Assembly (NCBI GenBank): GCA_900549675.1
Contig: URPG01000132.1
Location: 1 to 6,124 of the forward strand
Source of the DNA: an uncultured Oscillospiraceae bacterium
GTDB taxonomy: Bacteria; Bacillota; Clostridia; Oscillospirales; Acutalibacteraceae
Direction: 5' to 3'
Length of the DNA stretch: 6,124 nt
Each line of letters opens with the position of its first letter. Position 1 is the stretch's first letter. Positions 1 through 5,302 of this stretch are shown piece after piece. Below the pieces are notes generated by a model, which saw nothing but the letters and a program-made list of their open reading frames with translations, was not told where the DNA came from and did no database searches. Position numbers and translations under genes: made by a program.

Positions 1-1
1 C

Positions 2-490
2 AATGCGATTGGTATTTCTAATCCCCCTACATGGATGAATGACCCCGCATATACGAAATGGGTGATTATTATAATGTCTGTATGGAAAGGGTTAGGTTCT
101 ACCATTTTGCTTTATATTGCCGGTATGCAGGGAATCTCTCCCGCACTATATGAAGCTGCCAAAATAGATGGCGCCAATTGGTGGCAATCTTTTAGAAAAA
201 TCACGTTGCCGCTTTTGCAGCCTGTCATTTTTTATCTATTGGTAACAGGCATTATTGGTGGCGCACAAATGTATGTGGAACCCAGATTGATTTTCACCAA
301 TAATGGACCGGCAAACAGTACCTTTACAACGGTAATTCACCTGTACGATTATACCTTTAAAAACTCTAAGGCGGGTTATGGTTCAGCGGTGGCTGTTATT
401 TTAGGTCTGATTGTGTTTATTTTAACAGCTGTGCAATTTTATCTTAACGGAAGGAGTGAGCGTGTTGAAAAGAAAAAAGCGCGTACTTGA
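2..490 (+). CDS. ABC transporter permease, MalF/UgpA type (5' part missing)
   Basis: This is the C-terminal 162 residues of an inner-membrane permease of a carbohydrate ABC importer. The reading frame is open from base 2, so the gene starts upstream of the window; family members are about 290-310 residues, so nearly half is missing. The EAA loop that docks on the ATPase is visible from base 152 (EAAKIDGANWW...ITLPLLQP). Hydrophobic spans lie on both sides of it (IIIMSVWKGLGSTILLYIAG, VIFYLLVTGIIGG and a last one AVAVILGLIVFILTAVQFYL). The tail is basic (ERVEKKKART), as expected at a cytoplasmic end. The ATG at base 35 lies inside the membrane domain and is not the real start. The gene overlaps the next permease by about 26 bases, indicating translational coupling; the two would form the heterodimeric channel. 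Substrate cannot be read from the permease; the neighbouring GH43 enzyme suggests pentose oligosaccharides (inference). Confidence 0.93.
   Translation, partial: NAIGISNPPTWMNDPAYTKWVIIIMSVWKGLGSTILLYIAGMQGISPALYEAAKIDGANWWQSFRKITLPLLQPVIFYLLVTGIIGGAQMYVEPRLIFTNNGPANSTFTTVIHLYDYTFKNSKAGYGSAVAVILGLIVFILTAVQFYLNGRSERVEKKKART
451..456 (+). promoter_or_regulatory. Ribosome binding site AAGGAG of the second permease
   Basis: AAGGAG lies inside the end of the upstream permease gene. A GTG at 456 would overlap it and cannot be the start. The TTG at 465 is 8 bases away, the same spacing as in the GH43 gene below, and the GTG at 462 is 5 bases away. The TTG is therefore preferred and the GTG at 462 is the alternative. 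Confidence 0.75.
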
Positions 491-1295
491 TATTATTATA
501 TTTATTGTATTGGCTCTTGGCTCTATCATTATGCTGTATCCTTTTATTTGGATGATTTTCACTTCTTTCAAACCGAAAATGCATATTTACATCGGCGGAC
601 TTTTACCCAAAACATGGGACTTTTCAAGCTACACGCAAATTTGGACTGAAATTCCGTTGCTGAGGGGTTTTATCAATACCATTATCTATTCTCTGCCTCC
701 GGTATTAATCGGTTCTTTAGTGTCGGTAGCGGCGGCCTTTTCGATTGCAAAAATTCGTTTTAAAGGTCATCAAGTAGTCTTTTTATTGTTGTTATCTACT
801 ACTATGATTCCTTTTCCTTCCATTATGGTGCCTCAATTTGTCATGTTCAGTAATATGAACCTGCTAAATGGACCGTGGGCCTTGATTATCCCTAAATTGG
901 GAGGAAATATTATGATGATTTTCTTCCTGAAACAATATTTTGCCAATGTGCCGGATTCAATTATCGAGGCAGCTAAGATAGACGGCTGTAATTATTTTCA
1001 GATTTACCGCTCTATTATTATTCCGGCTGTTTCTCCGGCGGTGGCAGCCCATGGTGTGCTTTGGTTTATAGGTGTTTGGAATGATTATCTTGCACCCACC
1101 CTCTTTATTAAAAATGAATCTTGGCAGCCTGTAACCGTTATGGTTGCTAAATTTAATGAGCAATATGCCATTAATACTCATGTCCCGAGAATTATGGCCG
1201 GATCTGTAATGTTATTGGTGCCGGTTCTGATTATTTACGGTATCTTCCAGAAATACATTATTGAATCCATGATGTTCTCCAGTGTAAAAGAATAG
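465..1295 (+). CDS. ABC transporter permease, MalG/UgpE type
   Basis: This is the partner permease of a carbohydrate ABC importer, 276 residues from the preferred TTG start, which is full length for the family. Six membrane spans can be read at about residues 8-32, 69-94, 104-128, 138-155, 187-209 and 244-263. The cytoplasmic EAA loop starts at residue 168 (EAAKIDGCNYFQIYRSIIIP) and contacts the transporter ATPase. The N-terminus is short and basic (KRKKR), followed directly by the first span. The start overlaps the preceding permease gene by 26 bases. No ATPase gene follows; in Clostridia such sugar importers often share an MsmX-type ATPase encoded elsewhere (established for the family, not seen here). 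The gene is closed by a strong hairpin terminator at 1310-1340. The family is certain; the sugar is inferred only from the GH43 neighbour. Confidence 0.96.
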   Translation: MKRKKRVLDIIIFIVLALGSIIMLYPFIWMIFTSFKPKMHIYIGGLLPKTWDFSSYTQIWTEIPLLRGFINTIIYSLPPVLIGSLVSVAAAFSIAKIRFKGHQVVFLLLLSTTMIPFPSIMVPQFVMFSNMNLLNGPWALIIPKLGGNIMMIFFLKQYFANVPDSIIEAAKIDGCNYFQIYRSIIIPAVSPAVAAHGVLWFIGVWNDYLAPTLFIKNESWQPVTVMVAKFNEQYAINTHVPRIMAGSVMLLVPVLIIYGIFQKYIIESMMFSSVKE

Positions 1296-1309
1296 TATAT
1301 AAAATAAAG

Positions 1310-1340
1310 AAATCTGACTCGTGAGAGTCGGATTTTCTTT
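1310..1340 (+). terminator. Intrinsic terminator or attenuator after the permease genes
   Basis: An 11-bp stem (1310-1320 with 1325-1335, one G-T wobble) closes a GTGA loop, which is a GNRA-type tetraloop, and is followed by the T-rich run TTCTTT. The flanking AAAGA (1306-1310) can also pair with TCTTT (1336-1340), which would lengthen the stem. It lies 14 bases after the permease stop and 39 bases before the GH43 start. No convincing promoter fits in that 39-base gap, so it probably acts as a partial terminator that lowers GH43 expression (inference). Confidence 0.8.
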
Positions 1341-1365
1341 AACTCGAAAAAGTAAACCAAAAGGT

Positions 1366-1371
1366 AAGGAG
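1366..1371 (+). promoter_or_regulatory. Ribosome binding site AAGGAG of the GH43 gene
   Basis: AAGGAG is placed 8 bases before the ATG at 1380. It is a strong match to the 16S anti-Shine-Dalgarno sequence and fixes the start, which also shows that the protein begins without a signal peptide. Confidence 0.85.
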
Positions 1372-1379
1372 TTCAGAAA

Positions 1380-2678
1380 ATGACAAAATCTTCAAAATGG
1401 GGCGAACTCAGTACGCATGATCCTTCCATTATAAAAACAAACGGATATTTTTATGTTTACTCTACGGACGCATCCTATGATTTTTCGCTGCCGTCGGGTG
1501 TGCAGATTCGTCGGTCAAAGGATTTGATTCACTGGGAATACCGCGGAACTGCTTTTGAAAATTACGGAGAAGAATGCAAAGAAGCGGTGAAATATGCCAG
1601 ATTAAATGCCGATAAAAACCATGGTTTCTGGGCACCGGATATCATAAAAACAAACGGTATTTATCGCTTGTATTTTTCAGCATCAACATTTGGTTCATCA
1701 CGTTCCTGTATTTCAATGGCAGAATCAGAAAATCCCGAAGGTCCTTTTTCCTTTAAAGGTATCGTGATAGCGTCACAAGAAAATAACATCCAAGAAGGCA
1801 ATGCGATTGATCCGGGAATACTGGAAGATCATAACGGGAATTTATATATGGTCTATGGCTCATTTTTTGGCGGTATTTTTATTGTTGAACTGGATAAAAA
1901 AACTGGTTTTTTGAAAGATACAAAGCAAAAACCGATTCGTTTGCTGGGCGGAAAAATGGCGGCTGTTGAGGGTCCGGTAATTCGTTACATTGCCGAAAGC
2001 GGTTATTACTATCTTTTTTTATCGTATGGTTCATTATCAAGTGATTATAATATTCGGGTTGGGCGTGCAAAAGAGATTACCGGTCCTTATTTTGACGCCG
2101 ACGGCAAAGAACTATCCTTATTATCCAAACAAAATGAAGAAGAAATTGGTACCAAAGTGATGGGCGGATTTACATTTGCTTCTCATACAAACCCACCTGT
2201 CGGGGAAAGTGTTATGGCACCCGGGCATAATGGCTTGTATGTTGAGGGTAATGATTATTTTATTGTTCACCATGCCCGTTCTTATGCTATGCCGGAACAT
2301 TGGTTTATCATGAATATCAGGCGGTTTGCTGTGAATAGATATGGATGGCCGGTCATTTTTCCTCATCGGTATAACGGTGAATTTTTGACAGAAATTGATT
2401 TGGAAAATGGGGAATATGCACTTGTCCGGCATGGAAAAGATAACAATGCAAGGCCTCATGTTTCATCAGAAGTAATTTTGCAAAACGGTAAAATTGACGG
2501 TTCAGTGAAAGGAACGTTCCAATGTTATGAGGATTATAGAATTTCCCTGGTAATGGACGGCAAAGAATATGACGGGGTGATTATACAGCAATATGACAGA
2601 AAACATCAAAAATCAGTGCAGGCTATCTCTGCTATGAGCCAAGATGGGTTTGCTGTTTGGCTGTCTACACAACTGTAA
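1380..2678 (+). CDS. Glycoside hydrolase family 43, arabinanase/alpha-L-arabinofuranosidase-like, cytoplasmic
   Basis: The 432-residue protein is a five-bladed propeller glycosidase of family GH43 with inverting mechanism. The catalytic residues are in place: base Asp14 in HDPS, pKa-modulating Asp144 in NAIDPGIL, and acid Glu197 in VEGPV. Other family landmarks are WAPDI (84-88), the YGSFFGGI stretch (159-166), and GHN at 282-284, whose His resembles the metal-site His of arabinanases. From about residue 330 the chain matches the beta-rich C-terminal domain often found behind GH43 propellers and ends normally at WLSTQL. It most resembles proteins annotated as arabinan endo-1,5-alpha-L-arabinosidase, though beta-xylosidase activity cannot be excluded. 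Those relatives are often secreted; this one starts at HDPS after 12 residues, with no signal peptide, so it should act on imported oligosaccharides. It follows two sugar-importer permeases on the same strand. No terminator of its own is seen before the IS remnant. Confidence 0.9.
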   Translation: MTKSSKWGELSTHDPSIIKTNGYFYVYSTDASYDFSLPSGVQIRRSKDLIHWEYRGTAFENYGEECKEAVKYARLNADKNHGFWAPDIIKTNGIYRLYFSASTFGSSRSCISMAESENPEGPFSFKGIVIASQENNIQEGNAIDPGILEDHNGNLYMVYGSFFGGIFIVELDKKTGFLKDTKQKPIRLLGGKMAAVEGPVIRYIAESGYYYLFLSYGSLSSDYNIRVGRAKEITGPYFDADGKELSLLSKQNEEEIGTKVMGGFTFASHTNPPVGESVMAPGHNGLYVEGNDYFIVHHARSYAMPEHWFIMNIRRFAVNRYGWPVIFPHRYNGEFLTEIDLENGEYALVRHGKDNNARPHVSSEVILQNGKIDGSVKGTFQCYEDYRISLVMDGKEYDGVIIQQYDRKHQKSVQAISAMSQDGFAVWLSTQL

Positions 2679-2703
2679 GAGGCAACGCAGTATTTTTCAT
2701 TAC

Positions 2704-2730
2704 AAAAAGACAATTTCAAATCGAAATTGT
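2704..2730 (-). terminator. Hairpin plus T tract at the left end of the IS remnant
   Basis: An 8-bp perfect stem (2710-2717 with 2723-2730, loop of 5) is followed on the minus strand by CTTTTT. It lies just past the minus-strand transposase remnant and probably was its terminator. It lies only 32 bases after the GH43 stop, but read on the plus strand it has no T tract (TTCAGCC follows), so it would be a poor terminator for GH43. Confidence 0.65.
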
Positions 2731-2741
2731 TTCAGCCTGTC
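2731..2741 (+). repeat. 11-bp inverted repeat, left copy
   Basis: TTCAGCCTGTC here recurs as its exact complement at 3321-3331. On the minus strand it reads GACAGGCTGAA, coding for a D-R-L sequence in the frame FFDRLK, and leads directly into the hairpin at 2710-2730. Confidence 0.75.
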
Positions 2742-2760
2742 GAAGAACCCACCCAGCGCA

Positions 2761-3326
2761 TTAAGCGAAGGATGGGTTCTTTGCGTATGGAGAAAAATAA
2801 TGGAGCAAAAGAGAGAGAAACAGGGAGAGAATAGCGTCCCTCCACTTCCACATTGTCAGCTTTTTGAGGTTCATGGCAGCAAAATTGAAGCCTAACCCAG
2901 TTTCGCACTCGGTTAAGGCCTTTTAACAGCGTGTAACGTATGCTATGTTTCTCTTTGACATCCCGGCAAATGCCGGAAGTCCTCCGCAGCTTTAATGTGC
3001 TGCTCCCAGATGTGCCTTGCTACAACTTTTTGATGATTTCTGCTGTGCGTGCACTGATCAAGCTTGGGACAGGACTTGCAGATGGCCGGATTACTTTTAA
3101 ACTCCCGGTAACCGCTGCGGTTGGTGGTGGAATATGGAAATACATGGTTGTTTGGAAAAATCATACAATTGTAGTATATATCGTAAACATAGTCATAACT
3201 TTTAAAGAATCCGGTCTTCGTCATAGGTCGCTTGTAGGCAGTGGAAAATGCGTTGTCATCCTCCTGTACTTTTTTGCATATCCACGGAGTCTTGTAGCCT
3301 GCATCCACGGCAGCTGTTTTGACAGG
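2761..3326 (-). pseudogene. IS1182-family-like transposase remnant (truncated, deleted, frameshifted)
   Basis: Three minus-strand segments in different frames join into the C-terminal half of a DDE transposase. Segment one, from about 3326 to 2962, reads PVKTAAVDAGYKTPWICKK... to RHLPG and contains the VDAGYK Asp that is probably the second catalytic residue. Segment two, 2961 to about 2885, reads DVKEKHSIRYTLLKGLNRV...RLQF. Segment three, 2883 to 2761, reads FAAMNLKKLTMWKWRD... and stops at TAA (2761-2763). Between segments one and two about 17 residues are missing compared with relatives I recall (WKEIYALRKETIERVFA), including the region of the last catalytic Glu. Between segments two and three one extra T in a T4 run (AAAA at 2881-2884 on the plus strand) shifts the frame. 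The N-terminal half is absent: a TAG lies upstream at 3348-3350 and homology ends near 3326. It cannot make active transposase. Confidence 0.8.
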
Positions 3327-3331
3327 CTGAA
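3321..3331 (-). repeat. 11-bp inverted repeat, right copy
   Basis: GACAGGCTGAA on the plus strand is the exact complement of 2731-2741. It overlaps by two bases the 14-bp hairpin that begins at 3330. Confidence 0.75.
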
Positions 3332-3373
3332 CAGGACGCTTTTTATTCTAAAAGTGTCCTGTTGTTATTTTTT
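3330..3373 (+). terminator. Strong hairpin with downstream T tract at the right end of the IS remnant
   Basis: A 14-bp stem (3330-3343 with 3350-3363, a single G-T wobble, 6-base loop) is followed on the plus strand by GTTA and then six T (3368-3373). It looks like an intrinsic terminator for plus-strand transcription, although no intact plus-strand gene precedes it. On the minus strand it lies 54 bases past the kinase stop without a T run, so there it could only protect the 3' end of the mRNA. Confidence 0.65.
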
Positions 3374-3416
3374 GTGTTTGGAACTATGTTTCTAACGGTA
3401 AAAATCGTTTTATAGT

Positions 3417-4289
3417 TTAAGGTTTTTTATACCAGCGGGGGATTACATGCTGAAAATTATCATACCACGACAACACCTCTTTTGCCTGATTCAGCATAAT
3501 ATTGACTTCACCTTGCCCGAAAGGAATTGCCCATGGAATTGACGAAAGTTGATTGCTGCCGATATACAAAGCCAACAATTTCCAGAATTCTTCCGACACA
3601 ATATCGTCAAAATAGCCATCAATCATACCTGTAGCAAAAGAGTGACTTTTCTGTGCACACCACACGATACGGTTGAATTCTTCCCATGGGTCACCAAAAT
3701 CATGGCGGTTAAAATCTATGATGATAATCCTGTTATTTTCAAACATCATATTGCCGATGTGATAATCGCCATGCTGAAAAACCTGTGGTCTGCCCTTTAA
3801 TAAATGGCGGTTTTGATTAATATAAGCAATGATACAAGATGCTCCGTTAAACTTAATGGGGCAATCTTGATAATTTTTGATTTTGCGGTCAATTTTGCGG
3901 CAGAAACGCAAATCCCACGTTTCTTGTGTTTTTGGCGCAGGAATACTATGTATTTTTTTTAGGATTCGTCCTGCCTCAAGGCCCAAGTCATATTGCCTTA
4001 CCTCTGAAAAAGTGCAAAGAATTTCTTCTAAATCATCACCGTCTACCCAGCTTTGAAGTGAATAAACACCCGCATGACAAATACCGAATTTAAGTGGCAG
4101 GCACATAGGAATATTCATGTTTGCTAACTTTTTCATCATGGTAAACTCAATTTTCTTATTCTCATATTGGTTGGAAGATGATACACGCAATAAAAATGGC
4201 GTATTATTTTTATCTGTTACAAAATATTTTTTGTCGTTTGACCAACCCTTTTTTATCAGCATATGATGCTTAAAATCTAAAATATCCAT
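3417..4289 (-). CDS. APH-type phosphotransferase (kinase fold), substrate unknown
   Basis: The 290-residue protein belongs to the aminoglycoside phosphotransferase/choline-kinase-like superfamily, which transfers the gamma phosphate of ATP to small molecules in the cytoplasm. Its catalytic loop HGDYHIGN is at residues 173-180 (Asp175 as base, Asn180 as metal ligand), and the DFG-like metal Asp is Asp192 in IIIIDFNRHDFGDPWEEF. The N-lobe carries LLRVS at about 33-37, whose Arg sits where the ATP-binding Lys normally is. The start is ATG at 4289: a promoter at 4330-4358 would put the transcript start near 4323, excluding the longer frame that begins with TTG at 4388. The nearest Shine-Dalgarno candidates (AAGGA, AGGA) are poorly spaced, so initiation may be weak. 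The chain ends normally in WYKKP. It is a family often annotated as antibiotic resistance, but nothing here shows that role; a housekeeping metabolite kinase is equally likely. Confidence 0.9.
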   Translation of the reverse strand: MDILDFKHHMLIKKGWSNDKKYFVTDKNNTPFLLRVSSSNQYENKKIEFTMMKKLANMNIPMCLPLKFGICHAGVYSLQSWVDGDDLEEILCTFSEVRQYDLGLEAGRILKKIHSIPAPKTQETWDLRFCRKIDRKIKNYQDCPIKFNGASCIIAYINQNRHLLKGRPQVFQHGDYHIGNMMFENNRIIIIDFNRHDFGDPWEEFNRIVWCAQKSHSFATGMIDGYFDDIVSEEFWKLLALYIGSNQLSSIPWAIPFGQGEVNIMLNQAKEVLSWYDNFQHVIPRWYKKP

Positions 4290-4329
4290 ATTCCTATCCA
4301 CATCCTTATTTTTTAATTGGGTTGGCTCT

Positions 4330-4358
4330 ATTTTATCTGGAAATTTTTTTATTGTCCA
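4330..4358 (-). promoter_or_regulatory. Sigma-A-like promoter of the kinase gene
   Basis: On the minus strand, -35 TGGACA (4358-4353) and -10 TAAAAT (4335-4330) each match consensus at 5 of 6 positions and are separated by exactly 17 bases. Transcription would start near 4323, giving a leader of about 33 bases before the ATG at 4289. Confidence 0.6.
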
Positions 4359-4415
4359 TGCCTTTACATAAAGTCTTTTTACCAGCAAGGCGAGTGAGTT
4401 CTTTAGAATCTTTAA

Positions 4416-4444
4416 ACCGGCAGAATCTGCGGAATTCCGCCGGT
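4416..4444 (-). terminator. Hairpin terminator between hydrolase and kinase genes
   Basis: An 11-bp stem (4434-4444 with 4416-4426, one G-T wobble, 7-base loop) has a GC-rich base ACCGGC/GCCGGT. It begins 9 bases past the hydrolase stop. The following T run on the minus strand is short (TTTAAAG), so termination may be incomplete. Together with the promoter at 4330-4358 it makes the two minus-strand genes separate or only partly linked units. Confidence 0.65.
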
Positions 4445-4453
4445 GTCTTTATG

Positions 4454-5101
4454 CTATATTTGTTGAATAAAGAATTCCCATAAAAACCTTCCGTCTACTG
4501 TATCAGAACGTCGGTGTTTATAAGCCATTCTTTCGGGATGAAACTGTACGGCATAAACCCTTTTGGTCACGTCTTCCAGTGCCTCGGCTACGTTATCCTC
4601 AGAAAAAGCGGTAAATCGTAAATCTTTTCCTGCTATTTTACAAGCTTGATGATGAGCGCTGTTTACAACGAAAGAACTGCCATATAAACGTTCTAAAAAG
4701 CTGTTCTTCACACAGAAGATAGGATGAATTTTATCTCCTGTCTTTTCTTCATATATATGTCTTTTTGTATTTTTCACCTCCTGCTCTAATGTCCCTCCAA
4801 AAGAAACATTGATTACCTGCATTCCACGGCAGATGCCTAAAACAGGACGTTGCTTTTTTAAAAAGAAGTCAACTAATTGTAATTCTATGTTGTCACGCCG
4901 ATTATCAATTTGATAACTGGCTATGTTTTTTTCGCCGTAAAGAGCAGGGTCCATATCGCCTCCTCCAGCGAGAAGTAGTGCATCACAATTAACAGCCTCA
5001 TCAATACTTTCTCCAAAGCAGGGCTTTGCACCGCTGGATTGAACTGCAATTTGATAATTATTTAATATTTGAGAATTTCCATATATAAATATTTTTTTCA
5101 A
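4454..5101 (-). CDS. Class I glutamine amidotransferase-like, gamma-glutamyl hydrolase type (peptidase C26, PuuD-like)
   Basis: The 215-residue cytoplasmic protein has the full class I GATase fold. The nucleophile is Cys91 in the elbow GICRGMQVIN, and His188 and Glu190 in VQFHPE complete the triad. GGGDMDPALYGE (46-57) and NSAHHQ (147-152) are the hallmarks of the C26 branch, which includes PuuD, the gamma-glutamyl-GABA hydrolase of polyamine breakdown. Relatives cleave gamma-glutamyl amide bonds; the substrate here is unknown. It is somewhat shorter than PuuD (about 250). The start is TTG at 5101: AGGAG lies 9 bases upstream, whereas the TTG at 5110 directly abuts it. The product then starts MKKIFIYGNS. 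No putrescine-pathway gene (PuuA, B or C) lies nearby; the next gene is an APH-type kinase. A promoter candidate lies at 5175-5202. Family assignment is firm, function is not. Confidence 0.9.
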   Translation of the reverse strand: MKKIFIYGNSQILNNYQIAVQSSGAKPCFGESIDEAVNCDALLLAGGGDMDPALYGEKNIASYQIDNRRDNIELQLVDFFLKKQRPVLGICRGMQVINVSFGGTLEQEVKNTKRHIYEEKTGDKIHPIFCVKNSFLERLYGSSFVVNSAHHQACKIAGKDLRFTAFSEDNVAEALEDVTKRVYAVQFHPERMAYKHRRSDTVDGRFLWEFFIQQI

Positions 5102-5110
5102 ATAAAACAA

Positions 5111-5115
5111 CTCCT
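5111..5115 (-). promoter_or_regulatory. Ribosome binding site AGGAG deciding a TTG start
   Basis: The minus strand reads AGGAG immediately before a TTG at 5110, which is too close to use, and 9 bases before a second in-frame TTG at 5101, which is the preferred start of the hydrolase gene. Confidence 0.75.
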
Positions 5116-5174
5116 ATCATATCGATAGCTAAAATATTTTCCATTTCTTCTAATCCTATTGACTATCTGTTGTT

Positions 5175-5202
5175 TTTATACCCATCATTTTACTGGTAAC
5201 AA
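5175..5202 (-). promoter_or_regulatory. Candidate promoter of the hydrolase gene
   Basis: On the minus strand, -35 TTGTTA (5202-5197) and -10 TATAAA (5180-5175) are spaced by 16 bases. Matches to consensus are 4/6 and 5/6. It would give a leader of roughly 67 bases. AT-rich sequence makes chance matches common, so the call is moderate. Confidence 0.4.
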
Positions 5203-5211
5203 TAAAAATGA

Positions 5212-5223
5212 TTTAGATCTAAA
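5212..5223. repeat. 12-bp perfect palindrome TTTAGATCTAAA
   Basis: This short palindrome lies in the divergent intergenic region, just upstream of the hydrolase promoter candidate. It could be an operator half of a larger site, but at this length in AT-rich DNA chance is possible. Confidence 0.4.
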
Positions 5224-5231
5224 ATAGTCCT

Positions 5232-5253
5232 AATAACTTATTAATAAGTTATT
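5232..5253. promoter_or_regulatory. Perfect 22-bp palindrome, candidate operator
   Basis: The half-site AATAACTTATT is followed at once by its exact complement AATAAGTTATT with no spacer. It lies between two divergent genes, about 50 bases upstream of the carboxypeptidase ATG and abutting the likely -35 region of that gene. This size, symmetry and place fit a dimeric repressor site of the MarR or TetR kind. No regulator gene is in the window. A cruciform or chance AT-rich symmetry is the alternative. Confidence 0.55.
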
Positions 5254-5279
5254 GTTTTAATAAGACTGAATTGTATTAT
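5252..5279 (+). promoter_or_regulatory. Candidate promoter of the VanY-type gene
   Basis: TTGTTT (5252-5257, 3/6) and TATTAT (5274-5279, 5/6) are spaced by 16 bases and would start the transcript near 5286, leaving a leader of about 17 bases with AAGAGG at 5291-5296. The -35 overlaps the palindrome, so a repressor bound there would block it. Confidence 0.4.
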
Positions 5280-5302
5280 ACTATAATCGAAAGAGGTATT
5301 TT

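Larger units (their letters stand above)
2700..3376. mobile_element. Remnant of an IS1182-like insertion sequence, possibly composite
   Basis: This region separates the plus-strand sugar genes from the minus-strand genes and contains no intact gene. It consists of a decayed minus-strand transposase (2761-3326) bounded by an 11-bp inverted repeat: TTCAGCCTGTC at 2731-2741 and its complement at 3321-3331. Each repeat runs outward into a hairpin and a T tract (2704-2730 on the left, 3330-3373 on the right). The outer limits are estimates, because no terminal inverted repeats or target-site duplication could be identified. The family name rests on recall of transposases with the VDAGYKTPWICKK, YKRPMTK and NHQKVVARHIWE motifs. 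It is inactive. Confidence 0.7.
3312..3395 (+). pseudogene. Possible 3' tail of a second, oppositely oriented transposase
   Basis: The plus strand reads CFDRLNRTLFILK and ends at TAA 3393-3395. The DNA GACAGGCTGAA at 3321-3331 is identical to that at the 3' end of the minus-strand transposase region (minus-strand 2741-2731), where the frame reads FFDRLKQ. In both places a hairpin with a T tract follows at once. The simplest reading is the last few codons of a second related transposase in opposite orientation. The call rests on a short stretch and is tentative. Confidence 0.35.

Noticed and set aside
957..1181. Minus-strand open frame inside the second permease, with similar ones at 1879-2070, 2121-2459 and 5629-5961 (minus) and 3549-3800 (plus)
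   Set aside because: They lie wholly inside well-supported genes on the other strand, with no ribosome site or recognisable domain.
2660..2710. Truncation of the GH43 gene by the insertion sequence
   Set aside because: The protein ends in a normal-looking beta strand of the C-terminal domain and has the length expected for a propeller plus that domain, so the stop appears native.
2644..2895. An 83-residue plus-strand frame overlapping the GH43 end
   Set aside because: No ribosome site or domain; it runs antisense across the transposase remnant.
2943..3308. A 121-residue minus-strand open frame read as a small standalone gene
   Set aside because: It starts at a GTG in the middle of a transposase motif (VDAGYK), homology continues upstream of that codon, and it ends only because of the internal deletion. 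It is part of the pseudogene.
2940..3395. A 151-residue plus-strand open frame
   Set aside because: Most of it is antisense to the transposase remnant and shows no domain. Only its last roughly 25 codons may be a real transposase tail, listed separately.
4290..4388. N-terminal extension of the kinase by 33 residues from a TTG at 4388
   Set aside because: No ribosome site precedes it, the extension lacks family similarity, and the best promoter (4330-4358) lies inside it.
5282..5287. Perfect TATAAT as the -10 of the VanY-type gene
   Set aside because: Transcription would start at about 5294, inside the ribosome binding site, and there is no -35 at a suitable distance. TATTAT at 5274-5279 fits better.
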